A stretch of 64,000 nt of DNA from Eubacteriales bacterium. Its GTDB lineage: Bacteria; Bacillota; Clostridia; Lachnospirales; Lachnospiraceae. The notes beneath the pieces were generated by a model. It was not told where the DNA came from and ran no database searches. It saw nothing but the letters and a program-made list of their open reading frames with translations. Position 1 is the stretch's first letter, and each line of letters begins with the position of its first letter. The stretch is taken from contig JAUNOP010000004.1 in assembly GCA_030537135.1 (NCBI GenBank), forward strand, positions 56,076 through 120,075, read 5' to 3'. Made by a program: the position numbers and the translations under genes. Shown in pieces: positions 59,210 to 64,000 of the stretch.

Positions 59210-62200
59210 ATGAAAAGAAAACAACTTTTGGCTCTTGGAATAGCTGGAATGCTTACGGTAGGGATTTCTCCGACAGGCATTTATGCAGATTCCACGGGGC
59301 TGGATACAGAGAGCGTCTATGCTGCCCAGGATTTTGACGCGCAGGCGGCTTCTGCGGAGGATGTGCAGGCTCTGACAGATGAAATTGCAGCAGAGATAGA
59401 TCTGAGTACAGAGGATGTCAGTTCTTCAGATGGCTTTGCTTCCGATACAGACGGAGCGGCAGATAATACAGGCGCTTCAGATAACACGGACATATCGGAC
59501 GATATCCAGCCGGGCAATACGCAGGATTCGCAGCTAACAGAAGTACCGACTGTCACAGAGACCCCGATTGCTACAGAAACACTAATTCCAGCAGAGACTA
59601 CGGCTCCAACGGAAAATCCGACTGTCACAGAGATTCCGGTTTCAGCAGAGACAGAAAGCCTTCAGCCTTCCGTGACTCCAGAGGCAAGCGCCACTGTGAC
59701 TCCTGTTGAGACTGCCGGGAATGAGGCTGCCTCTGTTCAGGAGCTGAAGGAGCGTCTTCAGGCAGCTCTTGACTCTGAGAATGAGGCGGACAAGACCCTG
59801 ACCATTGACCTGACAGCCGCGCAGATTGAGGTTGGGGAGACTATTTCCATCCCGTCCGGTCTTCAGGTAACACTGAAAAGCACAGCTGATAATGGAACTA
59901 TTTTTAAGAGAAGCGCAGGCTTTGGAGGCAGTCTGTTTTCCATAGCAGGCTCTCTGACGCTGGAAAGTACAGAGAAGAAGATAACCCTTGACGGAGCCTT
60001 TGCAGATGCAGCGCAGGCGCCCTCGGAGACAGCGGCTCTGATAAAGACAGAGCAGGCGGATGCAGTGCTGACAATCAATGGGGCAGCGCTTGTGAATAAT
60101 GCAGCTAATAGTGGAAACGGCGGAGCGATTGATAACAGCGCCGCAGGGGCGGTGACTCTGAACAGTGCTTACATAACCGGAAATACCTCTGCTTTGGGAA
60201 GCGCAGTCTACACTGCCGGTGATTTGACGATAAGTGGAGAGATTGTTGTGAAGGATAATAAAGACAGTTCTGGAGCAGAAAGCAATATTTACCTGGGAGG
60301 ACAGAGCATGCTCCTTCTGGCAGGAGACGGGCTCACAGGAGAAGCCTATGTGTCTGTGCGTGCGGATGATGAGAAGACCACACGTGTGATTGCAAGAGCT
60401 TCAGAAGGCTCCTCGGCAGTTATTGATAATTTCATAAATGCCAGTCTGGTCTATGAATACCAGCATTATATGCTGATTGCTCCGCAGGAAAACGGCCAGT
60501 CCTTGGGGCAGGCAAGGCTTTCTCTGCGGCTGGAGAATGAAGGAGTCTCCAGAGTAGCCTATAATCAGGTGGATGTGGCTCTTAGAACCTATGAATGCAC
60601 GGGCGGTCAGTTCCACTGGCTGATTGAGGATGGAGACAGTACGCAGTATTCGGAGAGCAATCCTCCGTCAGCAGACGCTTTTCCCACTGCAAATGTGCTG
60701 GATATCACAGATGATTTGATTGAGCAGTCCTTTACAGGACTCGATGCAGTGAATGTGAATATCTGGGTGTATGTCACAGATGCGCAGGGCAATACGAGCG
60801 AGATGGCTAAGATTCAGCCGAGCAGAAGGCTGTATCTGGAAGAGCAGGAGAACAGCCCGATTCGTACAAGCCTTCGCTATGTGAAATTGAATATGCAGAC
60901 CAATCAGGCGGCACAGGGAGCTTCCTACTATTACAAATATATGGACGCCAGCGAGGAGATTCCAGAGGATATATCTGCATTTATGGCCAGCTTTACAAAG
61001 GGAGATGAGACGGTTTCCGGCAATAGCTTCCAGGTGATTCTGGATGACTCCAAGGAAAAGAAGATGACCTCTGCAATCACATGCTTTGTATACCTGGAGC
61101 AGACAGACCCACAGGACAGCTCAAAGAAAATTTACAGTGATGTGATTCAGTGCGACCCCATGGCATGGCCGTACATTTATTCCAAGACGATTCAGGCAGA
61201 GAGGATCTCTGAGAAGAACGTTCAGTTCTCCATGGAGACTCTGAATGCAGACGGCTATGAAGTGGTGATTCAGTATGAATACGCGGACGGCAAGAAATCC
61301 ACGCCTCAGACCGTAGGAAAGGTTGAGAACGGCAAATTCACCGGAACAGTAGCGGTCTCCGGCTTTACCAAGGAGATTTCGGGCTTCAATGTATTCATCA
61401 GGCTGCCTGAGCCAATAGAGGATTCTACAAGATATTCTACAGGCTACAAGGTAAAATATGACGACTGGACAGAAACGCCCACACCTACGACAGACCCGTC
61501 TGCAACGGCAACGCCGACGCCTACCGTTGATCCATCTGTAACAGCAACGATAACGCCTACCCTCGATCCAGCTGCAACGGTAACGCCAACGCTGACGCCG
61601 ACGGTAACGCAGGCTCCGCTTGTGACTCCAACAGATCCGGGCGTAAATGCCTCCACAATTGTGGGTATGGCGGATTCCTATGTGCAGGGCGAGAAGGTAA
61701 CCTTTGGTGTATACGGAGCCGGCATGGACAATACGGATCCGAACACAGGAGACATTCGTTATTATCCATACCGCTGGAAGGCTCACACCTCTGAGCAGAC
61801 TGTGGAGCAGGTTCTCTCCTGGAGAGACAGCCAGGGCAATGTGCAGGGAACCTTCCGTCAGAGCAGCAATGGAGCCTTCTATGGACAGACTGCAAAGACC
61901 ACGAACATCACTCCGGGAAGCTATCCTTTGACCATTGTATTTATGATTCAGGAGTTTGACGGAGTGCAGTGGGTAGAAACCAACCAGTATGCAAAGCTGG
62001 TAAAATACTTTACAATTACGGCCAATGTCAATGTAGAGCCGACTCGTATACCAGGAAGCTATTACACAGAAAATGGCGTGGGCTATGAGATACTTGACGA
62101 TGGCACGATTGTGACCGTAGCGCCGAGCCAGACCTCTGATAATGACGGAACCGCACAGCAGAAAGATTCGGTTTCCACAGGGGATGAGACGCCGATTGCT

Positions 62201-62281
62201 TATCTGATCTCGCTTCTGGCTGCTTCTCTTGCAGCAGGCGGATACACAATAGTTCGCAAGAAAAAGAGAGAAGAGGAATAA
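59210..62281 (+). CDS. Large cell-surface protein with sortase-type anchor
   Basis: The 1023-aa protein has a signal peptide (residues 1-26, cut near GIYADS), an acidic Ser/Thr stretch, a Thr/Pro-rich linker (about 105-165), a region of short beta repeats resembling a right-handed helix (about 175-420, NNAANSGNGGAIDNSAAGAV and ITGNTSALGSAVYTAGDLTI), two or more beta domains, a second Thr/Pro stalk of TPT and DPS repeats (about 755-810), another domain, and a C-terminal VSTGDETP followed by a membrane segment and KKKREEE. The TGDxxP motif is a plausible non-LPXTG sortase signal. Ligand unknown; it is probably an adhesin or glycan-binding protein. Confidence 0.85.
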   Translation: MKRKQLLALGIAGMLTVGISPTGIYADSTGLDTESVYAAQDFDAQAASAEDVQALTDEIAAEIDLSTEDVSSSDGFASDTDGAADNTGASDNTDISDDIQPGNTQDSQLTEVPTVTETPIATETLIPAETTAPTENPTVTEIPVSAETESLQPSVTPEASATVTPVETAGNEAASVQELKERLQAALDSENEADKTLTIDLTAAQIEVGETISIPSGLQVTLKSTADNGTIFKRSAGFGGSLFSIAGSLTLESTEKKITLDGAFADAAQAPSETAALIKTEQADAVLTINGAALVNNAANSGNGGAIDNSAAGAVTLNSAYITGNTSALGSAVYTAGDLTISGEIVVKDNKDSSGAESNIYLGGQSMLLLAGDGLTGEAYVSVRADDEKTTRVIARASEGSSAVIDNFINASLVYEYQHYMLIAPQENGQSLGQARLSLRLENEGVSRVAYNQVDVALRTYECTGGQFHWLIEDGDSTQYSESNPPSADAFPTANVLDITDDLIEQSFTGLDAVNVNIWVYVTDAQGNTSEMAKIQPSRRLYLEEQENSPIRTSLRYVKLNMQTNQAAQGASYYYKYMDASEEIPEDISAFMASFTKGDETVSGNSFQVILDDSKEKKMTSAITCFVYLEQTDPQDSSKKIYSDVIQCDPMAWPYIYSKTIQAERISEKNVQFSMETLNADGYEVVIQYEYADGKKSTPQTVGKVENGKFTGTVAVSGFTKEISGFNVFIRLPEPIEDSTRYSTGYKVKYDDWTETPTPTTDPSATATPTPTVDPSVTATITPTLDPAATVTPTLTPTVTQAPLVTPTDPGVNASTIVGMADSYVQGEKVTFGVYGAGMDNTDPNTGDIRYYPYRWKAHTSEQTVEQVLSWRDSQGNVQGTFRQSSNGAFYGQTAKTTNITPGSYPLTIVFMIQEFDGVQWVETNQYAKLVKYFTITANVNVEPTRIPGSYYTENGVGYEILDDGTIVTVAPSQTSDNDGTAQQKDSVSTGDETPIAYLISLLAASLAAGGYTIVRKKKREEE

Positions 62282-62298
62282 TTCACAGAGATTTTTTT

Positions 62299-62329
62299 AA
62301 GGAACAGGTCTAACAGCCTGTTCCTTTTC
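62299..62329 (+). terminator. Terminator after the surface protein gene
   Basis: AAGGAACAGG pairs with CCTGTTCCTT and is followed by TT. Confidence 0.88.
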
Positions 62330-62455
62330 ATATGCTATTATCAGGAACGCTATGGACATTGGCCTGACTTTGTAGTTTCTACATAATAAAAATACACTCT
62401 GGCTGACAAGAAGAGACAAATAAAAAAGGCCGAGAAGGAAGAGGGAGGATTTTTG

Positions 62456-63361
62456 ATGATTGCGTTGGATAAAAGCTATGGATATGAACAGATTTATAAC
62501 TGTCTGTATGAGCTTGGAGAGAGGTATGGTTCCTTTACAGAATTTCGCCTGCTTGGGATGAGTCATGATGGGCGGAAAATCCCCATGCTCCAGATTGGAA
62601 AAGGAGAAGAGGTGCTTTTTTGTACTGCCGGAATTCATGGAAGGGAGAGAGTGAATCCGGTTCTTCTGATGAAAATGTCAGAGGAATACTGCAAGGCCTA
62701 TGAAAGAAACTGGAAGATTCAGGATTTTTATGAAGTCAGAGCGCTTCTCGACAATGTAGCTCTGTGCATGATACCGCTTGTGAATCCAGACGGCTATGAG
62801 ATTGCAGGAAAGGGATATGGGGTGATTCAAAATCCCATTTACCGGCAGATGCTGCGCATGAAGCAGCTTCCCTATGAGACCTGGAAGGGCAATGCCAGGG
62901 GCGTGGATATTAACAGAAATTTTCCCTGCAGCTCTTACCGCAGAAAATGGATGATGGAGGAGCCTGCCAGTGAGAATGAGACAAGAGCCCTGATTCGGAT
63001 TATGCAGGAAAAGGAGAGCGTGGGCTATCTGGACTTTCATTCCAGAGGAAAGGTGATTTATTATTATCGCCACGCCATGTCGCCCCTGTATAATCAGAGA
63101 AGCTACTGCATGGCCCGGCATCTTCAGAGACTTTCCAGATATCGTCTGGCAAGAAAGGATGAGGAGATGCTGCATCAGGAGGACGGAGGAAATTCTGTGC
63201 AGTACTATGCAGAAGTCAGAAGAACGCCGGCTATAACAGTGGAAACGCTGGCAGAGGAGGCGGCCTTTCCTCTGGATCCGGCCTTTCAGAAGGAGGCCTT
63301 TGAGGAAATTCATGTCCTGCCTTTGGAATATCTGTTTTCCCTGATTGGAGATGACTATTAA
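62456..63361 (+). CDS. M14 family zinc carboxypeptidase
   Basis: The 301-aa protein has the M14 zinc ligands H-x2-E in AGIHGRERVNP and the later His in YLDFHSRGKVIYYY, the substrate motif GVDINRNFP and a glutamate in VETLAEEAAFP at the catalytic position. No signal peptide or LysM domain is seen, so it may be cytosolic. Bacterial relatives cut peptidoglycan stem peptides (gamma-D-Glu-diaminoacid), a possible role here. ATG at 62456 has GGGAGG seven bases upstream; the TTG at 62453 is less likely. Confidence 0.9.
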   Translation: MIALDKSYGYEQIYNCLYELGERYGSFTEFRLLGMSHDGRKIPMLQIGKGEEVLFCTAGIHGRERVNPVLLMKMSEEYCKAYERNWKIQDFYEVRALLDNVALCMIPLVNPDGYEIAGKGYGVIQNPIYRQMLRMKQLPYETWKGNARGVDINRNFPCSSYRRKWMMEEPASENETRALIRIMQEKESVGYLDFHSRGKVIYYYRHAMSPLYNQRSYCMARHLQRLSRYRLARKDEEMLHQEDGGNSVQYYAEVRRTPAITVETLAEEAAFPLDPAFQKEAFEEIHVLPLEYLFSLIGDDY

Positions 63362-63467
63362 TTTATGAAACGGCAAGAAGAGTATTGCAATTTAAAATGG
63401 CTTGTGCTATGATAATGAGCGTAGATTAAAACAAGAAGAAATAAAAAAGAATATAGAACGCAACAGG

Positions 63468-63655
63468 TGCAGATACAGCTCTTTATTTTGCTTTTGCAGA
63501 GCTGTATCTGTTAAAAGGGAAACAGGTGTGAATCCTGTACGATCTCGTCACTGTATTTAAGGAGCATAGAGCGCAGTATTCTGTATAAGGCCACTGAGAA
63601 ATCGGGAAGGCTGCTCTGTGTGATGATTTATAAGCCAGGAAACCTGCCTGCTGTG
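63468..63655 (+). promoter_or_regulatory. Cobalamin riboswitch
   Basis: A CAGATACAGCTCT/AGAGCTGTATCTG stem precedes the conserved AAAAGGGAAACAGGTGTGAA, TCCTGTACGATCTCGTCACTGT, GCCACTGAGAAATCGGGAAGGC and AAGCCAGGAAACCTGCC blocks of the B12 aptamer. It leads towards the gene beginning at 63984, over 300 bases away. Confidence 0.94.
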
Positions 63656-63709
63656 GGTACAGGAGCATGAGCTTCAGACCACGAGTAATTGGTTGTACTG
63701 AATTTACAA

Positions 63710-63733
63710 GGAGTATCTGTACTCCCTTTTTCC
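63710..63733 (+). terminator. Terminator downstream of the cobalamin riboswitch
   Basis: GGAGTA and TACTCC pair around TCTG and run into CTTTTT. A second weaker one (ATCC...GGGAT plus TTTTATT) follows near 63737-63767. The stretch up to 63983 shows no gene. Confidence 0.78.
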
Positions 63734-63983
63734 AGTATCCTTTTGCCTCACGGTAAAGGGATTTTATTATGAAGGGGATTTTTTAATCCTGCTCTCATGT
63801 CTCTCTGTACGGGATGCTGCTGATGAAGTATTTACATAAATCCATCAGAGGATAGTGCGTGCGTATTTTCCTTATCTCTGGGGAAAGCTCGGAGAGAGGA
63901 AGCGCGGCATACATGCTATCCTGCATTTGCTGCTGATTATTTTACAATCGGCAGCCGACATTTTCTTTAAGGAGGAAAAGGAC

Positions 63984-64000
63984 ATGAAGAAAAGGACACT
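63984..64000 (+). CDS. Start of a gene cut by the window edge
   Basis: AAGGAGG (63969-63975) precedes ATG at 63984; only MKKRT is visible, which looks like the beginning of a signal peptide. Behind a cobalamin riboswitch, a B12 or cobalt uptake component such as a substrate-binding lipoprotein is the most likely product (inference only). Confidence 0.6.

Noticed and set aside
61121-61786. Reverse ORF opposite the Thr/Pro stalk of the surface protein
   Set aside because: The Arg/Cys-rich repeats mirror the repetitive stalk codons; no ribosome site.

Overview
The window looks like chromosome from a low-to-mid GC, spore-forming Firmicute, most likely a gut Lachnospiraceae of the Blautia/Ruminococcus kind. 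The evidence is the pair yqfC-yqfD and a BofC-like gene (sporulation), strong AGGAGG ribosome sites, ECF-type vitamin uptake, four riboswitch classes, a BceRSAB-type peptide-resistance locus, a sortase-type surface protein and a tail of alpha-L-rhamnosidase. The genus is inference. Almost all genes are housekeeping or metabolic; the only intact mobile element is one IS1634-type insertion sequence.

Layout. 1-1.5 kb: end of a GH78 rhamnosidase, its terminator, and a group II intron remnant directly behind that terminator. 1.7-10.3 kb: ugd, an AraC regulator, then gmd, fcl, manC, manA and a phosphohexomutase, a complete route from fructose-6-phosphate to GDP-L-fucose. 10.4-16.3 kb: a BFD-like [2Fe-2S] protein, pckA (reverse strand) with a structured leader, a manganese-type riboswitch ahead of two tiny ORFs and a flotillin, and a TPP riboswitch with thiC. 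16.6-20.7 kb: padR-DUF1700-DUF4097, then a divergent LysR/DUF1275 pair. 21-24.7 kb: a Spo0B-type histidine kinase, nfeD-floA, an unknown 140-aa protein and a LytTR response regulator. 24.9-29.4 kb: ECF S-component plus pyridoxamine kinase, a radical SAM protein, and larB-larC.

30-36.4 kb: alsT, a YdjM-type membrane protein, and the FMN riboswitch with ribD-ribE-ribBA-ribH. 36.7-41 kb: YbaN and YgbA homologues, then a copper module (membrane HMA protein, csoR with its operator, copA with a C-terminal CopZ domain that has its own ribosome site). 41.1-43.7 kb: the IS1634-type element, a small HTH gene and a decayed second IS end. 44-48.6 kb: BceRSAB-like locus. 49-51.7 kb: an orphan serine recombinase and glmS. 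51.8-59 kb: DUF2284, yqfC-yqfD-phoH-ybeY, DUF3048, BofC-like, proB, DUF896 and fau. 59.2-64 kb: a 1023-aa surface protein, an M14 carboxypeptidase and a cobalamin riboswitch leading into a gene that runs off the window.

Two themes stand out beyond the genes. First, the intergenic spaces carry several families of short palindromic repeats (about twelve copies of one and seven of another). Second, RNA-level control is dense: besides the four recognised riboswitches, the leaders of alsT and glmS share a conserved, foldable core that I do not recognise and that may be an undescribed cis-regulatory RNA. The flotillin behind a manganese-type riboswitch and the internal CopZ start inside copA are the other leading observations.
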